The position numbers were made by a program, and so were the translations under genes. From Candidatus Poribacteria bacterium (GTDB taxonomy: Bacteria; Poribacteria; WGA-4E; WGA-3G), in the NCBI GenBank assembly GCA_028820635.1, contig JAPPIG010000084.1, positions 62,001 through 126,000 on the forward strand: a stretch of 64,000 nt of DNA, read 5' to 3'. This document shows positions 1-9,247 of the stretch, piece by piece (within the stretch, counting starts at the first letter, position 1; every line of letters begins with the position of its first letter). A model generated the notes under the pieces. That model was given only the letters and a program-made list of their open reading frames with translations. It was not told the DNA's origin and made no database searches.

Positions 1-1760
1 TTAGTCCCGATGGTCGTTATCTTATTGTCGCCTCAATGCGACCAGATATTGAATTGTGGAATGTTGAGACACGTCAATTAGAAGAACATATTGAAGGACA
101 TATCGGTAACTGGGTCGACGGTGTGGCAATCAGTCCTGATGGAACACTTATTGCTTCCTTTGATAGGATAGCGGATTCTATCTATGTGTGGCATATGAAG
201 GCACAACACTTATTATGGAAGGCAAAAAATGGTATTGGCAACACCTCAGCGATAACATTTAGTCCAGACAGCAAACGTCTTTATGTCGCATCAAGGACAG
301 GTGTACGAAGAAAATCCGGCACTAATCCATGGGAAGGTTGGGATGATAGAGTCCGCGTATGGGATGCCCAATCGGGGCAACAGGTAGATACGTTAGACAC
401 TAAGTTTCGTAGTTTAAATGAGATAGCTCTTTCTCCTGATGGCAATATATTACTCATGCACTTTCTGGATGGTGTGGTCCTATGGGATATCGGTATGAAT
501 CAACAAAGAAATGTATGGACTGATTTTGTCGGACGCTGGTTCTATACTGAAATAATGTTGAGTCCTGACGGAAAAGCTGCGGTTTCAGTTTCTCCACATT
601 TTATAAAAATTTGGGATGTTGCTTCACAGCAGTTGCAGCATCTCATTTCCGCCGAAGACTATAAATTCGAAGGATTTGCATTTTCCCCCGACAGTAAAAC
701 ATTCGCTGTTAGTAAAAACCCTTGGGTTGAACTACGTAACGTTCAAACAGGTGAAGTAGAAACTCGATTTTCGGAATATGTCTTGGATTCTGAACAGGTC
801 GTCTTCAGTCCCTCTGGAAGATGGGTTGGAGCAGCTAATTATAGGGGAGAGATTGTTATTTTAGACTCAGAAAAGCCAGAAACAATTCAGAGAGTTCATA
901 GAAGAATTGAAAATAATTCACCTGCTTTCTATAATATTGCCTTCAGTGATAATGACGAATATTTTGTAGCCTCCGGCCAAATACGCCAAAATAACAACTC
1001 CACACCTTTGATAAGGTTGTGGAAACGCGTAGGAGATACTTTCGTCTTTCAATATGAACTGCCAATACATGGATTCGGATCAACTCCTGCCTTTTTAACA
1101 ACTGAAGACGGTTCAACAGTGTTAGCAGCACCTGGAAAGGAAATCAATATTTGGAAAATCTTACCAGAAAATCTTGAACTTTTAACAACCTTGAATGGAG
1201 AAGGCCCAGTGCAATTTAGTCCAGATGGTCGTTATCTCTTTGCTAATTGGGAGGAACACTTCCAAATCTGGGACTGGAAAACAAATAGACAAATAAGACA
1301 TTCATCTTATCCAAGATATGTCTCTCTCAGCCAGGACGGTTCTGTTATGATGTCGCCCGATTACGACACAGATCAATACATGATTTGGAATGTAAAAGAT
1401 ATGCTTTCTCTCTTACCCTATCCTGTTGAACCTAAAGGCAAACAGTTCGTTACACTCGGACAGATAAAGCGGAATCAACTGCTACAAAACTTTCCGAACC
1501 CTTTTAACCCAGAAACGTGGATTCCTTTCCAACTTGCTGACAAAAGTGATGTAACGATTCGTATCTATACCCCAACAGGTAAGTTAGTTCGCTCACTATC
1601 ACCTGGAACAATGTCTGCGGGCGATTATTCCTCACAATCGCAAGCGGTGCACTGGGATGGACGCAATAATGAGGGTGAGTCGGTGAGTAGTGGGTTTTAT
1701 CTTTATACTATAAATGCTGGCAATTTCTCTGCCACACGCAAAATGCTTATCAAGAAATGA
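1..1760 (+). CDS. WD40 beta-propeller protein with FlgD-like C-terminal sorting domain (5' partial)
   Basis: The frame is open from base 3 and already reads SPDGRYLIVAS before the first ATG at 36, so the N-terminus lies before the window. At least eight WD40-type blades are visible, each with an SPDG/SPDS turn followed about 30 residues later by LWN, VWD or IWD. A linker with LGQIKR follows, then a last domain of about 90 residues opening with LLQNFPNPFNPETWIPF and closing with GFYLYTI. That is the pattern of FlgD_ig / type-IX-like C-terminal sorting modules of secreted proteins. Probably exported and surface-attached; the ligand is unknown. The linker resembles the C-terminal tails of other secreted proteins in the window. 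Confidence 0.85.
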   Translation, partial: SPDGRYLIVASMRPDIELWNVETRQLEEHIEGHIGNWVDGVAISPDGTLIASFDRIADSIYVWHMKAQHLLWKAKNGIGNTSAITFSPDSKRLYVASRTGVRRKSGTNPWEGWDDRVRVWDAQSGQQVDTLDTKFRSLNEIALSPDGNILLMHFLDGVVLWDIGMNQQRNVWTDFVGRWFYTEIMLSPDGKAAVSVSPHFIKIWDVASQQLQHLISAEDYKFEGFAFSPDSKTFAVSKNPWVELRNVQTGEVETRFSEYVLDSEQVVFSPSGRWVGAANYRGEIVILDSEKPETIQRVHRRIENNSPAFYNIAFSDNDEYFVASGQIRQNNNSTPLIRLWKRVGDTFVFQYELPIHGFGSTPAFLTTEDGSTVLAAPGKEINIWKILPENLELLTTLNGEGPVQFSPDGRYLFANWEEHFQIWDWKTNRQIRHSSYPRYVSLSQDGSVMMSPDYDTDQYMIWNVKDMLSLLPYPVEPKGKQFVTLGQIKRNQLLQNFPNPFNPETWIPFQLADKSDVTIRIYTPTGKLVRSLSPGTMSAGDYSSQSQAVHWDGRNNEGESVSSGFYLYTINAGNFSATRKMLIKK

Positions 1761-1807
1761 GAGGGTTCTGACCAAGTCACAACTTTCACATGAAAGGAGA
1801 CTATGAC

Positions 1808-2807
1808 ATGAAAAATCGAGTTTTTACACAAAATCGGATCGTATTCATTTTAGTTGCGATCTTGCTGACTTCTGTTGTCCAAGGTCTGAGTTACGGGCAA
1901 GGAAGTGCCAAAATATATTGGACAGAATCAGATAAAATTAGACGCGCAAACCTTGATGGATCCAATGTAGAAGACATTCTAACAGAATTGAAATGGCCAC
2001 GAGATATCGCTTTGGACCTAAACAACCGTAAGATGTACTGGATTGGCTGGGACATAGCATCAAACGCGCAAACCTTGATGGAACGGGAGTTGAAACTATC
2101 TACGATCCACAAGCTTTAAATGCGAATAAAGTTGAGCGGATACATTCTCCAGTCACGGTCACATTAGATACAAGTGCCCAAAAAATATATTGGGGTAATA
2201 TGCGGCACCATGGGGAATGACACGGGCGGATTTCGATGGATCTAATATTGAAGATATAACAATATTGCCTGTGGATGGCGGTGTTTTTAATATAAGAGTG
2301 GATGCGGAAGACATTCAACTTGATGTGAAAGCAGGTAAGATATATTTTCAAGATTCTTTAAATGACAATATCGCCCGTGTGGATATGGACGGATCAAATT
2401 ATGAGAATCTTCCTCTTAATATGATACATCATGACAAAATTGCACTTGACTTACAGAACCGCAAGATGTATTCGACCCGCATCTCCCATGGGCAGATTAG
2501 AACGACATCACTTGATGGCAATAATAAGGAAACCATATTAGAAGAATTGAGTTATCTAAATAATATTGCATTAGACCTCCATTCGCATAAAATGTATTGG
2601 GTGGAAAGGGATACACAAAAGCATAATGGTAAAATAATACATAAAAGTAAGATCCGAAGAGCAAACCTTGATGGTTCTAATGTTACAACTATTCTTACAG
2701 GATTAAATACTGTTCGTGGTATCGCTTTGGACACTGAGGGTGTTTACGATGTTTCTCCCGATACGAATAAGTTGACAACTACTTGGGCAAACATGAAAAG
2801 CCAGTAA
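1808..2807 (+). pseudogene. Secreted YWTD-repeat (LDL-receptor-like) propeller protein, broken by two frameshifts
   Basis: Starts at ATG 1808 after AAAGGAGA (1795-1802), giving a signal peptide (hydrophobic stretch ending near YGQG). YWTD-type blades follow: KIYWTESDKIRRANLDGSN, then IALDLNNRKMYW. Near 2054 the blade continues in another frame (SIKRANLDGTGVETIYD), which stops at TGA 2218-2220. The next blade (MTRADFDGSN) continues in the third frame to 2807. All three parts carry the same repeat, so this was one gene of about 330 residues. The last segment ends in LTTTWANMK, the tail motif seen on other secreted proteins here. Either a decaying gene or two assembly errors. Confidence 0.75.
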
Positions 2808-2835
2808 TTTTACAAATCCATGCTACGATATTAAT

Positions 2836-2866
2836 ACGGCACGGTTGTCCTACTGTGCCGTTTTTT
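2836..2866 (+). terminator. Rho-independent terminator
   Basis: Stem ACGGCAC (2836-2842) pairs with GTGCCGT (2855-2861) and runs into a T stretch (2861-2866). It lies just after the YWTD gene. Confidence 0.75.
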
Positions 2867-2936
2867 ATTGCACTTTCGTTTTGATGTTGCTATGATAGAC
2901 ACAAACGAGGACTATTTGTCAACTTCGGAGACATGC

Positions 2937-4076
2937 ATGAAAAAATACCGCATTGCGATAATCGGTTTAGGTGGTATGGGAGGTCACCATGCCCAGGCAG
3001 CAAAATTAGAGACGAACTGTGAACTCGTCGCGGGCGCAGAAATCAATCCTGAACGAGCGAAAGCATGGGGTGAACGATTCGGCATCAAAGCCATCTATGA
3101 CGATTATGAAAAGATGCTTGATGAGCAGAAACCGGACATTGTTATTGTGCCAACGCAAGCACCGATGCACCACCCACCAACGATTGCAGCTGCACAACGC
3201 GGTGTCCACGTTTTCTGTGAAAAACCGATTGCGCTCAACCTCATTCAAGCCGATGAAATGGTTGAAACCTGCGATAAACACAACGTCAAGTTTGCAATTA
3301 ACCACATCAAACGCGCCAGCCCTTATAACCGATATGTCCTTTCGCTGATTGAAAAGGGTGAAATTGGCGATGTTGTTTTGATGAAAGCGACCGACAAAGG
3401 TGGACGTAAAGCGGGCAATTCACTAATGGAAATGGGTACACATCTCTACGATTGGATACGCCTTTTTGGGGGTGATGTGGAGTGGGCACACGCGCACCTT
3501 GTGCAGATGGATGGAAATGAATCTACCGTCGACGACATCAAATATACACAAGAGGTTCACCCTCATGATCGAGATGCTGGTCTTGTGCTTGGAGAACGCG
3601 GACATGCATCCTTTCGTTTCAAGAACGGCACCCATGCAGATGTGCAATACCTCGCACAACCCCAAACAAATGATAACGCCTACGGCATAGATATTATCGG
3701 CACTGAAGGACGTATCGCTATCCGAGAAAGCGTTGGCACAACAATGTTTATCCATAGAGGGCAACATCAAACGCCCGCACAAGCGTGGGAACAGATTCAC
3801 TTACCTGAGGAGGACCTTGACGAGAATGGAAATCCGCGTGATAAAGGTTCCATACGACTGCTTTTGCAACGTCTTATGTTGCGCGATCTTATTGAAGCAA
3901 TTGAAGAAGATCGAGACCCGTTCGCGAGTGGTAGAGATGGACGTGATTGTCTTGAGATGATTCATACTACGTGGGAATCACATCGGCAAAAGGGTCGCGT
4001 GTATATGCCGCTAACACCACGCGAGCATCCACTGGAAAGATGGAAAAAGGACGTATCCAATAATACAATCAATTGA
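2937..4076 (+). CDS. GFO/IDH/MocA family NAD(P)-dependent oxidoreductase
   Basis: A 379-residue cytosolic dehydrogenase of the sugar/inositol type. The N-terminal Rossmann fold has GLGGMGG at residues 10-16. The family motif CEKP lies at residues 94-97, and GTHLYDW follows in the C-terminal domain, matching the usual catalytic GxHxxD site. The start at ATG 2937 puts the Rossmann strand directly at the N-terminus and has CGGAG a few bases upstream; an upstream ATG at 2868 would add a meaningless leader. The family oxidises or reduces sugars, inositols or their derivatives with NAD(P); the substrate cannot be read from the sequence. It follows a terminator and starts its own unit. Confidence 0.9.
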   Translation: MKKYRIAIIGLGGMGGHHAQAAKLETNCELVAGAEINPERAKAWGERFGIKAIYDDYEKMLDEQKPDIVIVPTQAPMHHPPTIAAAQRGVHVFCEKPIALNLIQADEMVETCDKHNVKFAINHIKRASPYNRYVLSLIEKGEIGDVVLMKATDKGGRKAGNSLMEMGTHLYDWIRLFGGDVEWAHAHLVQMDGNESTVDDIKYTQEVHPHDRDAGLVLGERGHASFRFKNGTHADVQYLAQPQTNDNAYGIDIIGTEGRIAIRESVGTTMFIHRGQHQTPAQAWEQIHLPEEDLDENGNPRDKGSIRLLLQRLMLRDLIEAIEEDRDPFASGRDGRDCLEMIHTTWESHRQKGRVYMPLTPREHPLERWKKDVSNNTIN

Positions 4077-4123
4077 ATGTAAAAATGCTGTTAATCAAAC
4101 ATTGAGATAAGGAGACCAATCAG

Positions 4124-4378
4124 ATGGCTACAATGAAATGTCCACGGTGCGATTCTGAAAATATCATGCCCAACTTGACAGTTGTTGATCGTGTTGAGAC
4201 AATGCATGATGATTTTTTGGCAATTGAAATTGATAGAAAACCTGATGCGTTGGTTTTCAAAGGGACTCACAGGGAACTTATGAGAGCCGCTGTGTGTGGA
4301 GAATGTGGAAACGTTGATCTCACAGTTGACAATCCGAAAGGGTTGTGGGAAACCTATTCTAAAAGAGAGAATTCTTAG
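4124..4378 (+). CDS. Small zinc-ribbon protein
   Basis: An 84-residue protein with one CxxC pair at Cys6/Cys9 and a second at Cys58/Cys61, enough for one zinc ribbon. A strong ribosome site (AAGGAGA) precedes ATG 4124. No signal peptide or membrane segment. It lies 47 bases after the oxidoreductase and may be cotranscribed with it. I do not recognise a named family; the middle (residues 20-55) is charged and has no visible motif. A binding or adaptor role is a guess. Confidence 0.65.
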   Translation: MATMKCPRCDSENIMPNLTVVDRVETMHDDFLAIEIDRKPDALVFKGTHRELMRAAVCGECGNVDLTVDNPKGLWETYSKRENS

Positions 4379-4395
4379 CGTTTTTAGTGAGGTGC

Positions 4396-4422
4396 TGGGT
4401 TTCGCTTATGCTCTACCCATAG
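4396..4422 (+). repeat. Copy of the GGGTTTCGC..GCTCTACCC interspersed repeat
   Basis: The core GGGTTTCGC followed by GCTCTACCC recurs, degenerate, at 4708-4737 and at about 7385-7415. Each copy lies between genes, in a gene-free stretch that also holds other palindromes. Confidence 0.5.
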
Positions 4423-4497
4423 GCGTCAATTTAAGAAAATATATGAGTTATTGTGAACACCTCTGAATCGGCATGGAGATTGAGACTGTCTTACATT

Positions 4498-4668
4498 CAG
4501 TCCCGAAGGGACGATATGTTTATAGAATCACAGTAAAATAAGGTTTCTTTAGTCCTGTAGGGGCGATATGTTTGTCTAATGTCTTTGTGCTGCACATATC
4601 GCCCCTACGGGACTAAAGAGGTTTTCATGCCGTATATCTATAAACATATCGTCCCTACGGGACTGAAG
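4498..4668. repeat. Nested inverted array of four REP-like units
   Basis: Four related units lie in the 470-base gap between 4378 and 4851. Units 1 (about 4499-4527) and 2 (about 4551-4577) are direct: a palindromic head (GTCCCGAAGGGAC or a variant) followed by GATATGTTTATAGA. Units 3 (about 4591-4617) and 4 (about 4639-4667) are inverted. Unit 2 pairs with unit 3 and unit 1 with unit 4, each with about one mismatch over some 25 bases, so the array could fold into one long nested hairpin. The same layout with a different head occurs at 27606-27761. No transposase is near it. Confidence 0.75.
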
Positions 4669-4850
4669 AAGGTTTATGCAATCGAAGATTCCTTAAGTTG
4701 ACAGTTATGGGTTTCGCGCCGCTCTATCCAATCTACAAACCAAATGACCCTGAAAATGAAATAGTTATAGTTGACACAATCAGCGACATGTGATAAACTC
4801 TTGCAGACATTCAAAATTATCTCATTATTAGAAAGCGCGGAGACGCATAC

Positions 4851-5303
4851 GTGATACAAATTGATTCAAAACAATCGGGGTTAACACTTGTCCAGATATT
4901 AGTTGTCGTTGTTGTTCTTGGTGTGATTGCCGCTGTGATTTTGGCACCGCGATTGCTTGGGCAAGCAGGTCGTGCATTACAAACACGTGCAGCTGAAGAC
5001 ATTGAAACGCTTGGCATCGCTCTTGATAGATATGCTAAGGACAATGGAGATTATCCTTCAACTGAACAGGGATTGAAAGCACTTTGGGAGAAACCCGAAG
5101 AACCACCACTTCCTATAAATTGGTTAGTTCCATACATTCAAATCCCAATTACGGAGGACCCGTGGGGCAACCCATATATCTACATCCGTCCCGGTGTGCA
5201 TGACCGATACGGGTACGACCTCATCTCATTTGGAAGTGATGGCGTAGAAGGTGGAACAGGTGAGGCAGAAGATGTCGTCAGTTGGATTCGGCGTGACGAA
5301 TAG
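4851..5303 (+). CDS. gspG: GspG-like type II secretion major pseudopilin
   Basis: A 150-residue pseudopilin starting at GTG 4851 after GCGGAGA. The prepilin peptidase site is SG|LTLVQ after residue 10, followed by one long hydrophobic helix. The rest follows GspG: DIETLGIALDRYAKDNGDYP, STEQGLKALWEKP, DPWGNPY and a C-terminal LISFGSDGVEGGTGE that corresponds to the calcium-site loop. Two oddities: position +1 is Leu instead of Phe, and position +5 is Gln instead of the nearly invariant Glu. No other gsp gene is in the window, so it acts either with a secretion system encoded elsewhere or alone. Confidence 0.85.
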   Translation: MIQIDSKQSGLTLVQILVVVVVLGVIAAVILAPRLLGQAGRALQTRAAEDIETLGIALDRYAKDNGDYPSTEQGLKALWEKPEEPPLPINWLVPYIQIPITEDPWGNPYIYIRPGVHDRYGYDLISFGSDGVEGGTGEAEDVVSWIRRDE

Positions 5304-5384
5304 TAATCTAAAAGCGCTATACTACGTTCTATATCCACAAGCAGTAGACAGAAGATCATTACTTGGATACGGGGAGGCAGAATC

Positions 5385-6389
5385 ATGAAAATTACCCAAA
5401 TTGAAGTTATCAAGGTCAGAGTGCCTTACCATGAAGGCATTTACGAACTGATGACGCGCCGTAATCTTTATCAAATTGACCATGTTTACAAGGTGCATAC
5501 GGATGCAGGGATTATTGGTATTGGTGATGGTTCGTTTCAATCGGAAGAAGCAGTTCAACGGTATATCGGCAGAAACCCGTTTGAATTTATGAATGGATGG
5601 GCACCGACACCGCTACAACAAGCCTTTTACGACATCATGGGCAAGTCCCTCGGTGTGCCAGTACATCAACTTTTAGGTGAAAAGGTTAACGATAAAACAT
5701 CGTTCGGATATTGGTCTATTGATATGACACCGGAGGAGTGGGCGGCGGAAGCAAAACATGCGTACTCACTGGGCTATCGCCTCCATAAAATCAAGGCTCG
5801 TCCGTGGTTTGAAGTACGTGAACAGGTAGAGGCAATCGCGGAGGTTGTGCCAGATGATTTTCAACTTCGCGTGGATGCAAATGACTCCTTTGAAACGCCA
5901 GAACACACGCTTGAAGTTGCACGACACCTCAAAGATTATAATATAGAATCGTTTGAAACGCCGATTCCACAGTCGGATATAGCAGGATACCAAGAAATCA
6001 AGCAACATACGGATATGCCACTAACAATTCACTTCGGAAATCCGGATCCCGTTGAGGCGATTCGGGCAAAGATGAACGATTCGTTTATTATTGCTTACCC
6101 AGACTCGCGTGCTGCTAACGCTAAACGTGAAGCAATTATTTCAGACGCGGCGCACCTGCCTGTATGGATACAAATTGTCGGGCTCGGCATAACGACTACT
6201 TATGTTATGCATCTTGCTGCGGTTATGCGAAATGCGACAATGCCGTCAATTACCCTAAATGCGTTGCGTGCCTTTGACATTGTTACACCTTCAACTATCC
6301 CGCTTGTGGACGGATATGCGACTATACCAGATAAACCCGGATTAGGTGTTGAATTGGATGAGGACGCGCTTGACAATTGCCGCGTCTAA
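5385..6389 (+). CDS. Enolase-superfamily protein (mandelate racemase / muconate lactonizing type)
   Basis: A 334-residue protein with the capping domain at the N-terminus and a TIM-barrel part with the family marks: K-I-K at residues 135-137 (usual catalytic lysines), D164-A-N166 (first metal ligand) and FETP with Glu191 (second ligand). The place where most members have an Asp-Glu third ligand reads PLTIHFGNP, with no acid, so the metal site may be altered. The family abstracts a proton alpha to a carboxylate in sugar acids and related compounds. RBS GGGGAGG precedes ATG 5385. The LamG protein follows after 34 bases, perhaps in one transcript. Confidence 0.85.
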   Translation: MKITQIEVIKVRVPYHEGIYELMTRRNLYQIDHVYKVHTDAGIIGIGDGSFQSEEAVQRYIGRNPFEFMNGWAPTPLQQAFYDIMGKSLGVPVHQLLGEKVNDKTSFGYWSIDMTPEEWAAEAKHAYSLGYRLHKIKARPWFEVREQVEAIAEVVPDDFQLRVDANDSFETPEHTLEVARHLKDYNIESFETPIPQSDIAGYQEIKQHTDMPLTIHFGNPDPVEAIRAKMNDSFIIAYPDSRAANAKREAIISDAAHLPVWIQIVGLGITTTYVMHLAAVMRNATMPSITLNALRAFDIVTPSTIPLVDGYATIPDKPGLGVELDEDALDNCRV

Positions 6390-6423
6390 AACCGTTTTAA
6401 TAACCTCAAAGGAGGAAAACAAC

Positions 6424-7191
6424 ATGAAAACGACTATTTTGTGTTTGACAATACTTATCATCGGGACAGTTTTTTCTGCACATGCAGCGCAACTCGGTTT
6501 AGCAAGTGCATGGTTATTCAATGAAAACGGTGGAAAAGTGGTTAAAGATGTTGTCAGTGGACACGACGGGGACATCAAAGGCAACCTAAAGTGGGTAGGT
6601 GATGGCAAATTCGGTGGTGCGTTGGAATTCCCCGGCAAAGGTGATAGTTACGTCCGCGTTGACCATGATGACGTTTTCAACTCAGATCCATATACTTTTG
6701 TTTCTTGGGTTAAGTTGAATGCTGCCTCATGGCAATACGTCGTTTGGCGGAATGGAGATGTTTGGCCCGAACCAGAAAATGTACGCCATCTTGATATATG
6801 GATTCACGATGCCGATTATCCAGTATTTATGTGGCATGTGAAGGGTCAAGTTGGTCGTATTGATGGTAAAACTATCGTTGCAGATGGTCAGTGGCATCAT
6901 ATAGCGAAAGTCTATGATGGTAGCAAGGTTCAGATGTTTGTTGATGGCAAGTTAGAAGGTGAAAAGGCAAGTGGTGGAAAACTTGATACCAGTAAATCAC
7001 CCATCTGGATAGGTGCGCGCCCTGGCAACGTTGCTGCAACCGGACTCTTTGATGAAGTTGGTTTTTTCACGAAAGCACTTACTGAGGCACAAGTCAATGA
7101 TGTGATGGACACTGGTTTAGCAGATTATGCTGCTGTTGAGGCAGCAGGAAAAGCAACTACTACTTGGGGTTTGCTAAAAGCAAAAATGTAA
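6424..7191 (+). CDS. Secreted LamG/concanavalin-like domain protein
   Basis: A 255-residue exported protein. ATG 6424 is chosen because AAAGGAGG stands just before it and it gives a clean signal peptide ending in SAHA. The rest is one LamG-type jelly roll: LGLASAWLFNENGG, VKDVVSGHDGD, TFVSWVKLN, QWHHIAKVYDGSKVQMFVDG and IWIGARPG. This fold usually binds glycans. The protein ends in ATTTWGLLKAKM, the tail motif shared by several secreted proteins here. A strong hairpin at 7217-7263 follows. Confidence 0.88.
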   Translation: MKTTILCLTILIIGTVFSAHAAQLGLASAWLFNENGGKVVKDVVSGHDGDIKGNLKWVGDGKFGGALEFPGKGDSYVRVDHDDVFNSDPYTFVSWVKLNAASWQYVVWRNGDVWPEPENVRHLDIWIHDADYPVFMWHVKGQVGRIDGKTIVADGQWHHIAKVYDGSKVQMFVDGKLEGEKASGGKLDTSKSPIWIGARPGNVAATGLFDEVGFFTKALTEAQVNDVMDTGLADYAAVEAAGKATTTWGLLKAKM

Positions 7192-7216
7192 AATTAATGT
7201 ATCTGTAGGGAATCAA

Positions 7217-7263
7217 CGCCAAATCCTGTAGAATACGCGTATGGTATTCTACAGGATTTGGCG
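7217..7263. repeat. 20-bp perfect hairpin, member of the ATCAACGCCAAAT repeat family
   Basis: Bases 7217-7236 pair perfectly with 7244-7263 around a 7-base loop. There is no T run, so it is more likely a repeat than a classic terminator. The sequence AATCAACGCCAAAT at its left edge recurs at 10469 and 27420, and as variants at 9109 and in the inverted copy at 47341-47420. Confidence 0.7.
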
Positions 7264-7342
7264 GGTAGAGCGGTCATAACAATCTAATAGCATGTTTTCA
7301 TGAGAGTCATGCCTTCCAAGACCCATTTATATTGATTAGGTA

Positions 7343-7413
7343 TAGCGAAACCCAAGAATTAACTTCAGTGGGCATGAAGAAGCGTTGGGTTTCGCTTCGC
7401 TCTACCCAACCTA
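7343..7413. repeat. Interspersed inverted repeat with GGGTTTCGC core
   Basis: AGCGAAACCCA (about 7344-7354) is repeated inverted as TGGGTTTCGCT (about 7386-7396), followed by GCTCTACCCAACCTAC. The right half is the same element as at 4396-4422 and 4708-4737. It fills the space before the aldehyde dehydrogenase; no coding content. Confidence 0.6.
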
Positions 7414-7486
7414 CGTGTTCAGTCAAAATCACATTGAAATTAACAGGCACGTCCATGTGCCAAAATAGAAATGGAGAAAATACACT

Positions 7487-8905
7487 ATGCGAATGCATGT
7501 TGGTGGAGAATGGGTTGACAAATCTAACAAAATTGACGTCCTAAGTCCCTTTGACGGTTCGGTTGTTGATACTGTGCCAAAAGGGGACGCAAGCGATGTT
7601 GAAACCGCTATTCAAACCGCAGAACGCGGCGCAAAAATCATGGCTGGGTTGACCGGTTATGAACGTTATGAAATTTTGCGGAAAGTAGCGGACTTGATGG
7701 TCGAAAAAGCAGAAGAACTTGCCGAGGTTATCACCCGTGAAGAGGGTAAAATATTAGCTGAAGCGACCGTTGAAGCGACCCGTGCTTCCGAAATTATTGC
7801 GCTCTCCGCAGAAGAAGCGAAACGATTAACAGGTGAGACGATCCCACTTGAAGGGGCACCCGGTGTTAAAAACAGACTCGGTTTTACGGTGCGTGTGCCG
7901 TGCGGTATTGTCGCTGGCATAAGCCCTTTCAACTTCCCATTGCATCTTGTCTGTCATAAAGCGGGTCCTGCGATTGCTGGTGGAAATGCTATTATCATCA
8001 AACCTGCAACGGATACACCGCTCTCTGCCCTGAAATTGGTAGAACTCTTTTTAGAAGCAGGCACGCCTCCTGAAGCGATTCAGTGTGTTACAGGTCCCGG
8101 TGGTGAAATAGGTGATACGCTCTGCGCGGATCGTCGCGTCCGAAAGATTACCTTCACTGGTAGCCGTGATGTCGGAGAACATATCTGTAAGGTTGCAGGA
8201 TTGAAACGGGTTACGATGGAACTCGGTTCAAATTCCCCACTCATCGTCATGCCCGATGCGGATCCTGAGAAGGTAGCACGTGCGGCGGCAGCGTCCGGTT
8301 ATTCCAATGCGGGACAGGTGTGTATCTCAACGCAGCGCGTCATTGCACATGAGAAAATCTACGGCGATTTTTTAGATGCATTCCAAGCAGAAGTTTCCCA
8401 AATCGGCATTGGCAATCCATTGGAATCTGGTGTGCGGATGGGACCGATGATTCGCGAAGGGGATGCTACTCGCGTTACCGAATGGATTAAGGAGGCAGTG
8501 TCAGACGGTGCGGAACTGCTCACGGGTGGTGAAAAGCAGGATCAGTTTGTCACGCCTGCTATCCTTGCTAACGTAAAACCTGAGATGAAAATCTCTTGTG
8601 ATGAGGTGTTTGGACCAGCTGTCGGTGTGACGCGTGTCAACGACATTGACGAAGCTATTACTCTCGCAAACGATACAAACTACGGATTGAGTGCTGCTAT
8701 CTTCACACAGAACGTTGATTGGGCAATGCGGTTTGTCCGTGAGGTCGAATCTGGCAACCTAATGGTGAACTGGGGTACGCAGTGGCGTGCGGATTTAATG
8801 CCGTATGGCGGTGTTAAAGAGAGCGGTATGGGCAAAGAGGGTCCGAAATACGCTATTGAAGAGATGACCGAGTTGAAAATGGCTATCTTCCATTTGGATG
8901 GTTAA
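7487..8905 (+). CDS. NAD(P)-dependent aldehyde dehydrogenase
   Basis: A 472-residue aldehyde dehydrogenase of normal length. The cofactor region has GIVAGISPFNFPLHL and KPATDTPLSA, the glycine motif is FTGSRDVGE, the general base is Glu245 in MELGSNSP, and the nucleophile is Cys279 in GQVCIST. The C-terminal part has PYGGVKESGMGKEGPKYAIEEM. It oxidises an aldehyde to the acid (or, in acylating members, to the CoA ester). Sequence feel is closest to the lactaldehyde / succinate-semialdehyde group, but the substrate is not fixed by what I can see. A clear terminator follows. Confidence 0.92.
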   Translation: MRMHVGGEWVDKSNKIDVLSPFDGSVVDTVPKGDASDVETAIQTAERGAKIMAGLTGYERYEILRKVADLMVEKAEELAEVITREEGKILAEATVEATRASEIIALSAEEAKRLTGETIPLEGAPGVKNRLGFTVRVPCGIVAGISPFNFPLHLVCHKAGPAIAGGNAIIIKPATDTPLSALKLVELFLEAGTPPEAIQCVTGPGGEIGDTLCADRRVRKITFTGSRDVGEHICKVAGLKRVTMELGSNSPLIVMPDADPEKVARAAAASGYSNAGQVCISTQRVIAHEKIYGDFLDAFQAEVSQIGIGNPLESGVRMGPMIREGDATRVTEWIKEAVSDGAELLTGGEKQDQFVTPAILANVKPEMKISCDEVFGPAVGVTRVNDIDEAITLANDTNYGLSAAIFTQNVDWAMRFVREVESGNLMVNWGTQWRADLMPYGGVKESGMGKEGPKYAIEEMTELKMAIFHLDG

Positions 8906-8930
8906 GCACAAATATATGATTATCCCTGGT

Positions 8931-8959
8931 AGGTGCGGTTTTCCAACCGCACCTTTTTT
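8931..8959 (+). terminator. Rho-independent terminator of the aldehyde dehydrogenase gene
   Basis: AGGTGCGGTT (8931-8940) pairs perfectly with AACCGCACCT (8945-8954) around TTCC and runs into six Ts. Confidence 0.85.
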
Positions 8960-9070
8960 GTATCAAAAAACTTGGCATTTTAGTAAATCTGTGATACATT
9001 TTCAATCACATCACGGGTGGGAGAAGATTTGTCATGCCAGCGGTGTGAGTAATATAAATAGGGAATTTTG

Positions 9071-9150
9071 GGTTATCAGCGTTTGTAATCGTGCAATTCA
9101 TTGCCAAATCAACGTCAAATGCGCTTTTGGTATTTGTCGCCTCTTACATT
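9071..9150 (-). repeat. 80-bp dispersed repeat (second copy at 47341-47420, opposite strand)
   Basis: The reverse complement of 9071-9150 aligns without gaps to 47341-47420, with about 70 of 80 identical positions by hand. The differences are mostly single transitions. The gap 8960-9247 holds this repeat and otherwise nothing I can support; small open frames there are translations of the repeat. Confidence 0.75.
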
Positions 9151-9247
9151 GTGGGAGGACTTTATAAGCCCAATTTCCAACCCCGATTGGGCGCGCTTAC
9201 AAAATCCTCCTACAAGAAACTTCGCGATAAATGCATTAAGGATTCAC

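Noticed and set aside
1808-2807. Programmed frameshifting of the YWTD gene
   Set aside because: No slippery site or downstream structure recognised; two shifts fit decay or assembly error better.
4498-4668. Possible CRISPR array
   Set aside because: Only four units, two of them inverted, irregular spacing, no cas genes.
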